Numbered from the stretch's first letter, positions 38,623 to 48,225 are shown. The stretch is DNA of 64,000 nt from Oceanobacter sp. (GCA_002733645.1 NVWL01000002.1:112111-176110); one strand, 5' to 3'. A program made the numbers and translations. Notes: a model not told the origin generated them from the letters alone.

Positions 38623-39589
38623 CCAGAATACCAGTCGTCCGACGGATGACAGTAAAGAGTGGAAGTTAATTGAAAAGGCGCTCATGGCGTCGCAAAAAGA
38701 ACAGCGCACGTCACGTCGCTGGGGAATATTCTTCAAGCTCCTGACCTTTTCTTACTTGTTCATTATTATGGCGGTTGTATATACCGCTAATGATAAAGCG
38801 GGCGATAAAGGTGGTTTTGTGTCCGGCCCTCATGCTGCCATTATTGAAGTAAATGGTGTGATTGCTGCCGACCAAGAAGCCAGTGCGGATAACATTATTG
38901 GCTCTTTGCGCGATGCCTTTGATGCAGACGAAGCGTTAGGTGTTATTCTTCGCATTAATAGTCCAGGCGGAAGCCCGGTTCAGTCGGGTTATATTTTTGA
39001 TGAGATTCGTCGCCTGAAAGAAACCCGCCCTGATTTTCCTGTGTATGCAGTGATTATGGATTTGGGTGCCTCTGGTGCTTATTACATCGCGGCGGCGGCG
39101 GATGAAATATATGCCGATAAAGCGAGCTTGGTCGGTTCTATTGGTGTGATTGGTTCGGGATTCGGTTTTGTCGACACTATGGAAAAGCTGGGTGTTGAGC
39201 GTCGCCTGTATACCTCGGGCGAGCATAAAGCTTTTCTTGATCCTTTCTCACCTCAAAACGAAGAAGAGAAAGAATTTTGGCAAGGTGTGCTCAAGGTAAC
39301 GCACAAGCAGTTTATTTCGCAGGTGAAGCTTGGACGTGGTGAGCGCCTGAATGAAACCCCGGATATGTTTAGCGGTTTGGTTTGGACAGGTGAGCAGGCG
39401 GTTGATATGGGGCTTGTAGATGGACTTAGTTCATCAAGTCAGATCGCTCGCGATGTGCTTGGAACTGACGAGCTGGTGAGCTACACCTATCGTCCAGATC
39501 CGTTCGCTAAGTTTGTTGAGAAGTTCGGCATGAGCTTTGGTCAAGGTGTTGCCACCTTTTTTCAGCAGCAAACCATGGTATTACGCTAG
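38615..39589 (+). CDS. sppA: signal peptide peptidase SppA (short form, S49)
   Basis: 324-aa membrane serine protease that degrades cleaved signal peptides. A cytoplasmic N-terminus is followed by one TM helix (FFKLLTFSYLFIIMAVV, residues ~44-60) and a periplasmic protease domain. NSPGGSPVQSG and DLGASGAYYIAAAADEIYADK hold the catalytic Ser and Lys/Ser region. Its ~36-kDa size is that of the single-domain SppA. It overlaps the HAD gene by 8 bases. Confidence 0.93.
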   Translation: MDNQNTSRPTDDSKEWKLIEKALMASQKEQRTSRRWGIFFKLLTFSYLFIIMAVVYTANDKAGDKGGFVSGPHAAIIEVNGVIAADQEASADNIIGSLRDAFDADEALGVILRINSPGGSPVQSGYIFDEIRRLKETRPDFPVYAVIMDLGASGAYYIAAAADEIYADKASLVGSIGVIGSGFGFVDTMEKLGVERRLYTSGEHKAFLDPFSPQNEEEKEFWQGVLKVTHKQFISQVKLGRGERLNETPDMFSGLVWTGEQAVDMGLVDGLSSSSQIARDVLGTDELVSYTYRPDPFAKFVEKFGMSFGQGVATFFQQQTMVLR

Positions 39590-39632
39590 GGCAAAGTGTT
39601 AAATAGTTTTGACATAGAGGGGCGACATACCT

Positions 39633-40169
39633 ATGATGTCGCGCACTATGACAGACGCACCGATTCCAAGGCGTGTCGATGGCAAGAAGTTAGTTGATAT
39701 TAATCAGCAACTTACGGGAATCATCGATAGCGCTAAATTAACCCGACTGGCTGCTGCTACAACGCATGTTTATACGCCTGTACAGTGTCATGTTGAGTTT
39801 TTCCGTGATCCAGAGCGTTTCTTGATTCTTTCAGGAGATTGTTCGGTCAAAGTGGGGATGGAGTGTCAGCGTTGTCTGAATGAAGTTCAGGCAGATATAC
39901 GCAGCGAATTCGAGCTTGGTCTCGTGCTTAATGATGAGCAAGCTAAGAAATTGCCTCGTCGCTTAGAGCCAATTGAGCTAAGTGAAGAAGGTCGTTTAGA
40001 ACTTTGGGAAGCAATTGAGGACGAAATTTTACTTTGTCTTCCAGACTTTCCAATGCATGGAGACGGCGAATGCACAGCATTCAATGCCAATCCTGAAAAA
40101 GATAACAGTGCTGAGGAGCTAAAGCGGCCTAATCCGTTTGAAGTTCTTGCGCAGCTCAAACAGAAATAG
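39633..40169 (+). CDS. yceD: 23S rRNA accumulation protein YceD (DUF177)
   Basis: 178-aa protein of the YceD/DUF177 family, involved in rRNA accumulation. It contains the cysteine pair CQRCLNEVQ near the middle and an acidic C-terminus. Its position directly before rpmF and plsX is the classical yceD-rpmF-plsX-fab order. ATG 39633 is used with GAGGGG ten bases upstream; 39648 is an alternative. Confidence 0.9.
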   Translation: MMSRTMTDAPIPRRVDGKKLVDINQQLTGIIDSAKLTRLAAATTHVYTPVQCHVEFFRDPERFLILSGDCSVKVGMECQRCLNEVQADIRSEFELGLVLNDEQAKKLPRRLEPIELSEEGRLELWEAIEDEILLCLPDFPMHGDGECTAFNANPEKDNSAEELKRPNPFEVLAQLKQK

Positions 40170-40192
40170 CGTTTAACTAGGAGCCAAATCCC

Positions 40193-40378
40193 ATGGCGGT
40201 TCAAAAAAGTAAAGTAACACGTTCACGTCGCGGCATGCGTCGTTCACACGATGCAGTTGATACTGGTGCAATCGCACTATCTTCTGATTCAACGACTGGT
40301 GAAGTTCACCGTCGTCACCACGTGACTCCAGATGGTTTCTACCGTGGTAAGAAAGTCGTGGAGACTGGCAGCAACTAA
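40193..40378 (+). CDS. rpmF: 50S ribosomal protein L32
   Basis: 61-aa ribosomal protein. It begins [20 protein letters not shown] and ends [10 protein letters not shown], which is L32. It lacks the four zinc-binding cysteines present in some L32 versions, as expected for gammaproteobacteria. TAGGAG precedes the ATG. Confidence 0.98.
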   Translation: MAVQKSKVTRSRRGMRRSHDAVDTGAIALSSDSTTGEVHRRHHVTPDGFYRGKKVVETGSN

Positions 40379-40383
40379 TCACT

Positions 40384-41403
40384 ATGCTTAACATAGCGAT
40401 TGATGCCATGGGCGGGGACTTAGGTCCCCGCGTTGCGTTCCGGGCGTGCAAAGCGTACCTAAAGAACGAGTCGAGCGTTCGTCTTATTCTTCCTCTTGAA
40501 GATGAATATCACCCCCTAGCTAAAAAGAAATTAGCCCGCTTCGCTGACCGCGTTGAAATCATTGGCTGTACAAGTCACGTCAAAATGCACGACTCCTTGC
40601 GTACTGCATTACGAGAGCATTCTGACTCGTCAATGATGACGGCCTTGCAACTGCACAAGTCAGGCGACGCGAATGGCGTACTGTCTATTGGTAATACCGC
40701 CGCCTTGCTTATGATGTCGAAGCGAGTTTTAGGCACACTAAACGGTATTGAAAGACCTTCTTTAGCAACGCAACTCCCCACCAAAGATAAGCCACTGCTT
40801 ATGATGGATCTTGGGGCCAATATTTGCGTTAACTCCGAACAGCTCTTGCAGCTCGCCTACTTGGCGGTCGCTTGGTATAGAGCGGGTGGTGTCGAAAATC
40901 CAGCGCTCTCTTTGCTTAATATTGGGTCTGAGCCAGGCAAAGGTCCGGACACGATAAAGGCCGCTGGCGAGTTGTTGACGCACCGTCTCGAAGGGCTCTA
41001 TGCTGGGTTTGTTGAGGGGGATCGTTTATTTGATGGTCATTTGGATGCAGTTATTTGCGACGGCTACTCTGGCAATATTGCGTTAAAAACTACAGAGGGA
41101 TTGATTGAGTGGCTGCTCGATATGATGAGTGCAGAGCTTCGTCACTCAAAAGCCCTGTGGTGGTTTTTGCCATTTTGGAAAGCTACGATGCGCCGTATTG
41201 ATCGGCAAATGTCTCCGGCTCGTCATGGCGGTGCTATGCTACTCGGTGTGTCTGGCCATGTAGCGAAAACGCACGGCAAGTCTGATGAACGAACCTTTCG
41301 TTATGCACTTGAGTATTTGGTGCGGCAGGTCAGAGAGCGCGATTATCGTGAATTAGAAAGTGAATATAATCGTCTGACGGCTGATTTTACCGACGAACTC
41401 TAG
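40384..41403 (+). CDS. plsX: phosphate acyltransferase PlsX
   Basis: 339-aa acyl-ACP:phosphate acyltransferase supplying acyl phosphate to PlsY for phospholipid synthesis. It has the N-terminal IAIDAMGGDLGP, SIGNTAALLMMSKRVLGTL, LMMDLGAN and DGYSGNIALKTTEG. It starts 5 bases after rpmF. Confidence 0.97.
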   Translation: MLNIAIDAMGGDLGPRVAFRACKAYLKNESSVRLILPLEDEYHPLAKKKLARFADRVEIIGCTSHVKMHDSLRTALREHSDSSMMTALQLHKSGDANGVLSIGNTAALLMMSKRVLGTLNGIERPSLATQLPTKDKPLLMMDLGANICVNSEQLLQLAYLAVAWYRAGGVENPALSLLNIGSEPGKGPDTIKAAGELLTHRLEGLYAGFVEGDRLFDGHLDAVICDGYSGNIALKTTEGLIEWLLDMMSAELRHSKALWWFLPFWKATMRRIDRQMSPARHGGAMLLGVSGHVAKTHGKSDERTFRYALEYLVRQVRERDYRELESEYNRLTADFTDEL

Positions 41404-41548
41404 CTCTCCTTGTTTGCATTTGTAATTTTGCGGTGCATCCTGCCTAAATAATTGTCACAATACGCACCCTTGATATTCCCTGTATTCAGCAACATCTTTT
41501 CTGTATTGGACTGAATTACAAAACTAAAAATAACGATAAGGCACTGGA

Positions 41549-42490
41549 ATGACTGATGTAATTGCATTCTTCCCTGGTCAGGGCGCTCAGCAGGTCGGTA
41601 TGCTCGCCGATATCGCCGCTGAATACGCAGAAGTACAAAACACATTCAATGAAGCCTCTGAAGCCCTTGGCTTTGATTTGTGGGCTTTGGTTCAAGATGG
41701 GCCGGACGATCTTCTCAATCAAACCGTGAATACTCAGCCGGCATTGCTCGCCGCAAGCACCGCATTGTGGCGTATTGTCAAAAAAGAAGCGCCTGCGTTG
41801 AATGTGACCGCGGCGGCGGGTCACTCTTTGGGCGAATACTCTGCACTGGTTGCGGCTGATGCCATTGATTTTTCAGATGCAATTCGACTGGTTCGCCGTC
41901 GTGGCGAGCTAATGGAAGCCGCTGTGCCAGAAGGTCAAGGCGGGATGGCAGCGGTTCTTGGGCTTGATGACACAGCTATTCGCCAAGTGTGTGAAGACGC
42001 GTCCGCCACGGGCGTGGTTGAGCCTGCTAATTTCAATGCACCTGGGCAGGTTGTTATTGCAGGGAGCCAAGCAGGCATCGCTAAGGCAATTGAACTTGCC
42101 AAAGAAGCGGGTGCAAAGCGTGCATTGCCACTGGCAGTGAGCGGTCCATTCCATTCAAGTTTAATGAAGGCGGCAGCTGAATCGTTTGCTGATGATTTGA
42201 ACGCGGTGAAATGGCGTGCTCCTGCATTTCCTGTTTATCATAACGTCAGCAATTCAACTTCGACGCTGGCTGAAATTCCTCAGCAATTGCTAGCTCAGTT
42301 GTTTAGTCCGGTCAATTGGACTGGAGCTGTGCCTGCTGTGCGCTCCCATGCTGAGCTTGCCGTTGAGTTTGGCCCGGGTAAGGTCATTGCCGGATTGAAT
42401 AAACGAATTGACCGTGGTTTAGCCATGCTCGCAACCGGCGACGCACCCAGCTTAAAGGCGACCATCGACAAAATTCAGGGAGTTGAGTGA
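41549..42490 (+). CDS. fabD: malonyl-CoA:ACP transacylase FabD
   Basis: 313-aa enzyme loading malonate on ACP. It has FFPGQGAQQVGM, nucleophile GHSLGEYSAL (Ser93), the Arg/His active-site segments RRRGELM and SGPFHSSLM, and FGPGKVI near the end. It directly follows plsX with no fabH between them. Overlaps fabG by one base (TGATG). Confidence 0.97.
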   Translation: MTDVIAFFPGQGAQQVGMLADIAAEYAEVQNTFNEASEALGFDLWALVQDGPDDLLNQTVNTQPALLAASTALWRIVKKEAPALNVTAAAGHSLGEYSALVAADAIDFSDAIRLVRRRGELMEAAVPEGQGGMAAVLGLDDTAIRQVCEDASATGVVEPANFNAPGQVVIAGSQAGIAKAIELAKEAGAKRALPLAVSGPFHSSLMKAAAESFADDLNAVKWRAPAFPVYHNVSNSTSTLAEIPQQLLAQLFSPVNWTGAVPAVRSHAELAVEFGPGKVIAGLNKRIDRGLAMLATGDAPSLKATIDKIQGVE

Positions 42491-43230
42491 TGTCCGATAA
42501 AAAATTAGCGTTAGTGACTGGTGCGTCTCGTGGTATTGGTTTTGCTATTGCGCAGCGTTTAATTGCAGATGGTTATCGTGTGATAGGCACGGCCACCAGT
42601 GAGTCTGGTGTTGATAAGCTACGCGCTTCACTGCAAGAGTCTGGACTTGAACATGACGCGCTTGTCTTGAATATTGGCGACAGCGAGCAAACAACCGAGG
42701 CTTTGGCTAAATTACAGTCTGACTTTGGTGTGCCTTTTGTTGTTGTTAATAATGCAGGCATTACGCGCGATAACTTATTCTTACGTCTTAATGAAGACGA
42801 CTGGAACAATGTCATCAACACCAACCTTACCGGCGTCTTTCGTGTATGTAAGGCACTATCCAAGCCCATGCTTAAGCAAAAGGCTGGAAGCATCATTAAT
42901 ATTAGCTCTATCATTGGCACTACAGGCAATGCAGGGCAAGCGAATTATGCGGCGGCCAAGGCCGGACTAGAGGGTTTTACTCGCTCTTTAGCGCAAGAAA
43001 TTGCCAGCCGAAACATCACAGTTAACTGTGTTGCTCCGGGTTTTATTCAAACTGACATGACAGATGTCTTGCCTGAAACGCAAAAAGAGGCCATTCTAGC
43101 GACCATTCCGGGTAAGCGTTTCGGTCATGTTGAAGATATTGCCGGTGCAGTCGCCTTTTTGGCGGGTGAAGACGCTAGGTACATTACAGGTCAGACCATT
43201 CACGTGAATGGCGGCATGAATATGGGCTGA
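42490..43230 (+). CDS. fabG: 3-oxoacyl-ACP reductase FabG
   Basis: 246-aa NADPH-dependent SDR of fatty acid elongation. It has TGASRGIG cofactor motif, NNAGIT, ISSIIGTTGNAGQANYAAAKAG with catalytic Ser-Tyr-Lys, and a C-terminal GQTIHVNGGMNMG. ATG 42490 overlaps the fabD stop as TGATG. A GTG three bases upstream is less likely. Confidence 0.96.
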   Translation: MSDKKLALVTGASRGIGFAIAQRLIADGYRVIGTATSESGVDKLRASLQESGLEHDALVLNIGDSEQTTEALAKLQSDFGVPFVVVNNAGITRDNLFLRLNEDDWNNVINTNLTGVFRVCKALSKPMLKQKAGSIINISSIIGTTGNAGQANYAAAKAGLEGFTRSLAQEIASRNITVNCVAPGFIQTDMTDVLPETQKEAILATIPGKRFGHVEDIAGAVAFLAGEDARYITGQTIHVNGGMNMG

Positions 43231-43276
43231 GGTCGGCGTTGACCTTCAGGAACTTTTAATTGGTTAGGAAATTATC

Positions 43277-43510
43277 ATGAGCAATATCGAAGAACGCGTT
43301 AAAAAAATCGTATGTGAACAGCTAGGTGTAAAAGAAGACGAAGTTAAATCAACGTCATCTTTTGTTGATGACTTGGGTGCTGATTCACTAGACACCGTAG
43401 AGCTAGTAATGGCTCTAGAAGAAGAATTTGAAACAGAAATTCCGGACGAGCAAGCTGAGAAGCTTACTAACGTTCAGGAAGCGATTGATTACATCGTGTC
43501 GAACACCTAA
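43277..43510 (+). CDS. acpP: acyl carrier protein
   Basis: 77-aa acidic carrier protein. [20 protein letters not shown] holds the phosphopantetheine attachment Ser37. It is normally followed by fabF, but here a terminator and pabC follow. Confidence 0.98.
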   Translation: MSNIEERVKKIVCEQLGVKEDEVKSTSSFVDDLGADSLDTVELVMALEEEFETEIPDEQAEKLTNVQEAIDYIVSNT

Positions 43511-43540
43511 TCCAGCGTTATCAATACAGCGTTAGATTCA

Positions 43541-43575
43541 AAAAAAGCCGTGCCATCTTATGTCGCGGCTTTTTT
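43541..43575 (+). terminator. terminator after acpP
   Basis: AAAAAAGCCG / CGGCTTTTTT stem with a 15-base loop, ending in a T-run. It separates the fab genes from pabC. Confidence 0.88.
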
Positions 43576-43637
43576 GTATCCAGATAGACCTCGTTAACAC
43601 CCAAAGATTTCATACTTTCTAGAGTTTAGGACGGTTA

Positions 43638-44600
43638 ATGCCACACATATATACTTGGGATGTCGACCGCTGGACCCAACCCTCTGGAGTGACCGGCCTA
43701 AATGCAGGAGCGGGGCTGGGAATGGGGCTAGCAATGGGGCAGGGATTGGACCGAGGGTTGCAGTTTGGCGACGGCCTATTTGAAACCATGAGGCTAAATG
43801 CCAAAGGTGAATCACCGCTGATGCCATTACATCAAGGCCGGCTAAAAAAAGGCTTGGCCGTGCTTGGCTTTTCACCCGATGCGATAACGACCGTAGAGCG
43901 TGCTATGAGCAAGCTCTCGGACATAACCTTAGCTCATCTCTCTACGCATACATCTTCACCTATTACACCTACATCGGCTCACAACCAACCTCAGGCTGTG
44001 GATTGTCGCCCTGATGATGGCGGCGTTTGCTCTGGGGTGAAGATAATCGTGACTCGTGGAAACAGCACTCAAGGTTATGGTGCCATCGAAGGTATTCGCC
44101 CAAATATATATGCAGTGACCTTTGAGGCCCCCGAATTAAATCCAGCACCTGCGCTAATCAATGTGGGGGTGAATCCTGTCACGCTTGGTGAACAACCCTT
44201 GTTGGCAGGTTTAAAACACCTGAACAGGATCGAGCAAGTGCTGGCTAGGCAGAAATTTCAGCCCGAATGGAGCGAATCCATCATGCTCAACCAGAAAAGC
44301 CAGATTGTAGAAGGGTGTATGAGTAACATTTTTGTTAATATCGACAATCAGTGGTTAACCCCCCCAATGGATAACGCCGGAGTAGACGGCGTTGTTCGGC
44401 AGTGGTTGTTGTCTATGGTTGATAAGATCAGTGTGGAAGTCATACCTCTCAAGGAGCTGGCAAGTGCTCAGGCAATTTGCTTTAGCAATAGCTTATCTGG
44501 CTTTCGGGAAGTTCAGGCGCTTGATGGTCAATCCTTATTGATGAATACCGACGTTACCGACTGGCAAATGCACTACAAGAGTTTGTTTGATGAGTGTTAA
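43638..44600 (+). CDS. pabC: aminodeoxychorismate lyase PabC
   Basis: 320-aa PLP fold-type IV enzyme forming p-aminobenzoate from 4-amino-4-deoxychorismate. It has FGDGLFETMR, GLKHLNRIEQVLAR (PLP-binding Lys), IMLNQKSQIVEGCMSNIF and CFSNSLSG. It is longer than the usual ~270 aa because of two insertions. One is a Gly-rich N-terminal block (about residues 16-40, GAGLGMGLAMGQG). The other is a Ser/Thr/Pro-rich block (about residues 98-130) before VKIIVTRG. Its partner pabB is far away at 12103. Confidence 0.9.
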   Translation: MPHIYTWDVDRWTQPSGVTGLNAGAGLGMGLAMGQGLDRGLQFGDGLFETMRLNAKGESPLMPLHQGRLKKGLAVLGFSPDAITTVERAMSKLSDITLAHLSTHTSSPITPTSAHNQPQAVDCRPDDGGVCSGVKIIVTRGNSTQGYGAIEGIRPNIYAVTFEAPELNPAPALINVGVNPVTLGEQPLLAGLKHLNRIEQVLARQKFQPEWSESIMLNQKSQIVEGCMSNIFVNIDNQWLTPPMDNAGVDGVVRQWLLSMVDKISVEVIPLKELASAQAICFSNSLSGFREVQALDGQSLLMNTDVTDWQMHYKSLFDEC

Positions 44601-45681
44601 GCGTTTTTTTATCGTTCTGATTTTGTTTTTCGCCTTAATTGGCATCACCGCGTGCGCCGCAGGTTTTTGGTGGGTGAATCAACCCAATCTCAATGACACC
44701 GAAACAGTAATTGATATCCCCAAGGGGGCGACACTAAGTGGACTAGCTCAGCAGTGGCAAGCTGATGGCTGGTTGCGCTCGGTATTGGCTTTGAAAGTTG
44801 CGGCGCGATTAAGTGTTAATGGCAACAATATTCGTCCGGGGGAGTTCGTGCTTCCTGAAGGCATATCTAACTTCGAGCTCTTAAACTTCTTAGCCAGCGC
44901 AAAAGCCAAAACGTATCGCCTTACCCTCATTGAAGGACGCCCAATAAGCGAAGCGGTACAAATCCTTGCGGAGGCTGAACACTTAGAGCAAGACCTAGGC
45001 GAGCTGACCTTAGACAAAATCTCAGAATTTTTGAAACTGCCGGGTAATCCTGAAGCCCAACTTTACCCGGATACCTATGTGTATCATCGTAATGAGCCTG
45101 TATCGGCATTGATTCGCCAAGCGCATGATCGATTAAACAATGTACTCGCTGACGAGTGGGCGAGCAGAGCGACGAGCTTTTCAGGAAAATCATTGCCGTA
45201 CAAAGATTCTTACCAAGCTCTCACCATGGCATCCATTGTTGAAAAAGAAACCGCCGTTGCCAGTGAACGCCCTGTGATTGCTGGTGTGTTTGTGCGTCGA
45301 TTGCATAAAAATATGCGTTTAGAAACAGACCCGACAGTGATCTACGGCCTAGGTGATAGCTATGAGGGCAACTTAAAACGTAGCCACTTGCGCGATCGCT
45401 CTAACAAATACAACACTTATCGGCACAAAGGACTACCTCCGGGGCCGATTGCTTTAGCAGGGCGCGAAGCAATTCATGCAGCACTGCATCCTGCCAGTGG
45501 GACTGAACTTTATTTCGTGGCTAAAGGTGATGGCAGTCATTACTTTTCATCCACGCTGGCCGAGCACAACAGCGCTGTGCGCCGTTATCAGTTAAAACGA
45601 CGCTCAGATTATCGATCATCACCAGCACCAGTATCGACGTCAAATACCGACAATACACCAACCTCAGAGGGCACGAAATGA
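44590..45681 (+). CDS. mltG: endolytic peptidoglycan transglycosylase MltG
   Basis: 363-aa inner-membrane lytic transglycosylase that limits glycan strand length. It has an N-terminal TM helix (FFIVLILFFALIGITACAAG), a LysM-like domain and YceG domain with LYPDTYVY, MASIVEKET (catalytic Glu) and GLPPGPIALAG. A Ser/Thr-rich tail ends the protein. ATG 44590 overlaps the pabC stop; a TTG at 44587 is a less likely start. Confidence 0.95.
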   Translation: MSVKRFFIVLILFFALIGITACAAGFWWVNQPNLNDTETVIDIPKGATLSGLAQQWQADGWLRSVLALKVAARLSVNGNNIRPGEFVLPEGISNFELLNFLASAKAKTYRLTLIEGRPISEAVQILAEAEHLEQDLGELTLDKISEFLKLPGNPEAQLYPDTYVYHRNEPVSALIRQAHDRLNNVLADEWASRATSFSGKSLPYKDSYQALTMASIVEKETAVASERPVIAGVFVRRLHKNMRLETDPTVIYGLGDSYEGNLKRSHLRDRSNKYNTYRHKGLPPGPIALAGREAIHAALHPASGTELYFVAKGDGSHYFSSTLAEHNSAVRRYQLKRRSDYRSSPAPVSTSNTDNTPTSEGTK

Positions 45682-46349
45682 GTTCGCCACAAACCAATTC
45701 AAGATTCAAAGGTCGCTTCATCACCTTTGAAGGTGGCGAAGGTGTCGGTAAATCCACCAATATTGGGTTTGCCAAAGATTGGCTCGAAGCACATGGCAAG
45801 ACGGTCGTCGTTACTCGTGAGCCAGGCGGTACGCCTATTGCCGAAAAAATTCGCAATGATCTACTGAAGGCCCATCACGAAGAACCTATGGCCGATCTCA
45901 CCGAGTTACTTTTGGTGTTTGCAGCTCGCGCGCAGCATATTGAATCGGTTATTCGTCCGGCGCTAGAGCGCGGTGACTGGGTGTTATGTGATCGTTTCAC
46001 TGACTCCACCATTGCGTATCAGGGGTATGGTAGAGGGTTGCCGCTAGAGCAGATCGACGCCCTACGTAAATTAGTACAGCAACATGTATCACCAGATTGC
46101 ACCTTGTTGCTTGATGCGCCGTTAACGGTGGGCATGGGTAGGGCATCGCGCCGTGCTGCAGAGAACAACGAACAGACAGACCGCTTTGAAAGTGAAGATT
46201 TGGCCTTTTTTGAGAAAGTCCGAGAGGGATTCTTGGCGCTTGCTGCCTGTGAACCACGTTTCACCCTAATTGATGCCTCACAGCCTCTTGAGGTCGTTCA
46301 GCAGGCTGTGGAGCAACAGCTGAGAGAAATGATTGGGGTGCAGTCCTAA
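45678..46349 (+). CDS. tmk: thymidylate kinase
   Basis: 223-aa dTMP kinase. It has P-loop FEGGEGVGKST, the DR(Y/F)-type CDRFTDSTIAYQGYGRG, TREPGGTPIAEKIR and a C-terminal LID with RASRRAAENNEQTDRFE. It starts within the mltG stop (ATGA) and its stop overlaps holB. Confidence 0.97.
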   Translation: MSSPQTNSRFKGRFITFEGGEGVGKSTNIGFAKDWLEAHGKTVVVTREPGGTPIAEKIRNDLLKAHHEEPMADLTELLLVFAARAQHIESVIRPALERGDWVLCDRFTDSTIAYQGYGRGLPLEQIDALRKLVQQHVSPDCTLLLDAPLTVGMGRASRRAAENNEQTDRFESEDLAFFEKVREGFLALAACEPRFTLIDASQPLEVVQQAVEQQLREMIGVQS

Positions 46350-47380
46350 TGGATATGTATTTGTATCCTTGGCAGCATGACCTTTGGATGAATATTGTTC
46401 GTCGTCATCGCAAAAGTGGTTTGCCACACGCATTATTAGTCAGCGGCCCTGCGGGGATAGGTAAGCACAATCTAAGCCTGAATATTGCGCGCTGGTTGTT
46501 ATGCCAAAGCCCTGCAAAAAACGATCATAACGAAGACGCCTGCGGGCAGTGCCACAGTTGCCAGCTCTGGGCGGCGGGCAGCCATCCCGACTTTATGTTA
46601 TGCCAGCCAGAGGAAGGCAGTCGTCAGATTCGTATTGATAATGTGCGCAAAGTAAACAGCATGATTTTTCAAACGCCGCAGATCAGTCAGTGCCAAGTTG
46701 TGATTATCAAACCGATTGATGTGATGAACACCAATGCGGCTAACGCCTTGCTAAAAACCCTCGAAGAGCCACCGGGCGAGAGTTTCTTACTGCTCGAAAC
46801 CGAACGTTTCGGCTCAGTATTGCCCACCATACGCAGTCGTTGTCAGCGGATATCGTTATCGATCCCTGCGTATGAAGAATCCTTAGCTTGGTTTATAGGC
46901 ACTGGTGTGGCAGAGCAAGATGCTCGTCGAGCGCTTCAGCGTAACGGCAACGCACCAGCGCGCGCGCAGCAATGGTTGTCTTCTGGTATTGGCGAAGTAC
47001 AAGAGCAGTGGGTTGCTCAACTGATGGGGTGGACTAAACGCCAAGCGCAATTAGGCAAGGTCGCTGATGCTTGGCTAAAATTAGAATTCAGTGATGTAAT
47101 TACCTGGTTTTACAACGTGAGCTGCGACATGATGAAAATGGCATCCAGTGGTGATGCAGGTTGTGCGGCAGAACACCTAACCTTTGCCGAACCTGTCACA
47201 GAAATCAGCGGCTACGTTGCCGTAGACAAGACAAAGCTGATAACCTTTCAGCAAAAGTTGCAGCGCATACTTGGGCAGATACTGTCTGGCGCTGCACATC
47301 ATAATAAAAGTTTGACCATTGAAGTGCTTCTGCTGGAATGGCAGGAGCTAGCAATCGTCCGTTCGGGAGTTAGTTCATGA
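46349..47380 (+). CDS. holB: DNA polymerase III subunit delta' HolB
   Basis: 343-aa clamp-loader subunit. It has a degenerate AAA+ P-loop (VSGPAGIGKHNL), zinc-binding cysteines (CGQCHSC), the Lys-rich sensor segments VVIIKPIDVMNTNAANALLKTLEEPP and the SRC motif TIRSRCQRI. The TAATG overlap with tmk and ATGA with pilZ mark one operon. Confidence 0.95.
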   Translation: MDMYLYPWQHDLWMNIVRRHRKSGLPHALLVSGPAGIGKHNLSLNIARWLLCQSPAKNDHNEDACGQCHSCQLWAAGSHPDFMLCQPEEGSRQIRIDNVRKVNSMIFQTPQISQCQVVIIKPIDVMNTNAANALLKTLEEPPGESFLLLETERFGSVLPTIRSRCQRISLSIPAYEESLAWFIGTGVAEQDARRALQRNGNAPARAQQWLSSGIGEVQEQWVAQLMGWTKRQAQLGKVADAWLKLEFSDVITWFYNVSCDMMKMASSGDAGCAAEHLTFAEPVTEISGYVAVDKTKLITFQQKLQRILGQILSGAAHHNKSLTIEVLLLEWQELAIVRSGVSS

Positions 47381-47721
47381 GTCTTGCTGGCCGCAGTGGC
47401 ATATTGTCGCTCACCATTAAAGATAAGTCTGTGCTGTACGCGGCCTACATGCCGTTCATCAAAAATGGCGGGCTATTCATACCGACGAGCAAAAATTATC
47501 AGCTTGGGGATGAAGTCTTCATGTTGCTAAAACTCATGGACGAACCAGAAAAAATTCCCGTGGCGGGGACTGTCGTCTGGCTCACCCCCAAAGGCGCGCA
47601 AGGTAATAAAGTCGCTGGTGTTGGCGTGCAGTTCAGTGGTGAAGATGACCACGCTCGCAACAAGATAGAAACCTACCTAGCGGGCGCCGTGAAGTCCGAC
47701 CGTATGACGCATACGATGTAA
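47377..47721 (+). CDS. pilZ: type IV pilus assembly protein PilZ
   Basis: 114-aa PilZ-domain protein of the pilus-biogenesis type. It begins with the GILSLTIKDKSVLYAAYMPF segment and contains the GLFIPTSK and VGVQFS motifs. It lacks the c-di-GMP-binding RxxxR, as in true PilZ. It ends the tmk-holB-pilZ operon. The usual next gene tatD is missing. Confidence 0.95.
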   Translation: MSLAGRSGILSLTIKDKSVLYAAYMPFIKNGGLFIPTSKNYQLGDEVFMLLKLMDEPEKIPVAGTVVWLTPKGAQGNKVAGVGVQFSGEDDHARNKIETYLAGAVKSDRMTHTM

Positions 47722-47809
47722 TTTAATCTATACCTGTTTTTGTTGAGGTCATCGCCGCAGAACCATGACGTTCTGTAGTGTGAAATAGAGAAATTAAGTA
47801 GGGAGTGGT

Positions 47810-48076
47810 ATGTCGATGAATAGACTGGTCATCTCAATTATTTTTGTTTGTCTTTCGGCAGGGTGCTCAACAAACAGGTATATGGTCACTGAGGGGACAT
47901 ACAGTGCCTGGAAAGGTGAGCAGATGTACCTTCGAAAGAAGACTATATTAGTTGATACAAAAACAGGGGACACATGGAGTCTTGCTTTCGATAAGGACAA
48001 CAAAGAATACACGCGTGACGGATATGGCTGGGAGAGAATGCCGATTACTGACAGAAGTCCTATTAAATCCCCCTGA
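47810..48076 (+). CDS. small hypothetical lipoprotein (88 aa)
   Basis: 88-aa predicted lipoprotein with signal peptide ending VCLSAGC, a good lipobox (LSAGC), so Cys19 would be lipidated. The mature part is short and charged (KTGDTWSLAFDKDNKEYTRDGYGWERM). No family was recognised. GGGAG precedes the ATG. It sits at the left edge of a variable stretch. Confidence 0.65.
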   Translation: MSMNRLVISIIFVCLSAGCSTNRYMVTEGTYSAWKGEQMYLRKKTILVDTKTGDTWSLAFDKDNKEYTRDGYGWERMPITDRSPIKSP

Positions 48077-48175
48077 TTTTAAATGAATCTAACATTACTC
48101 AAGACTTAGAGATTGGTTAATTCGTTCTATTATGACTCACTTTGAAAAAGCAGTGGATTAACTAAAGCTAGCCCC

Positions 48176-48225
48176 GAACTAACCCCGAACTAATAGCGAA
48201 CTAATGAACTAATAGCAGGAACTAA
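48176..48225 (+). repeat. GAACTAA short repeats
   Basis: Five copies of GAACTAA begin at 48176, 48187, 48198, 48206 and 48219, the first three with an 11-base period. They run directly into the inverted-repeat element. Confidence 0.7.
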
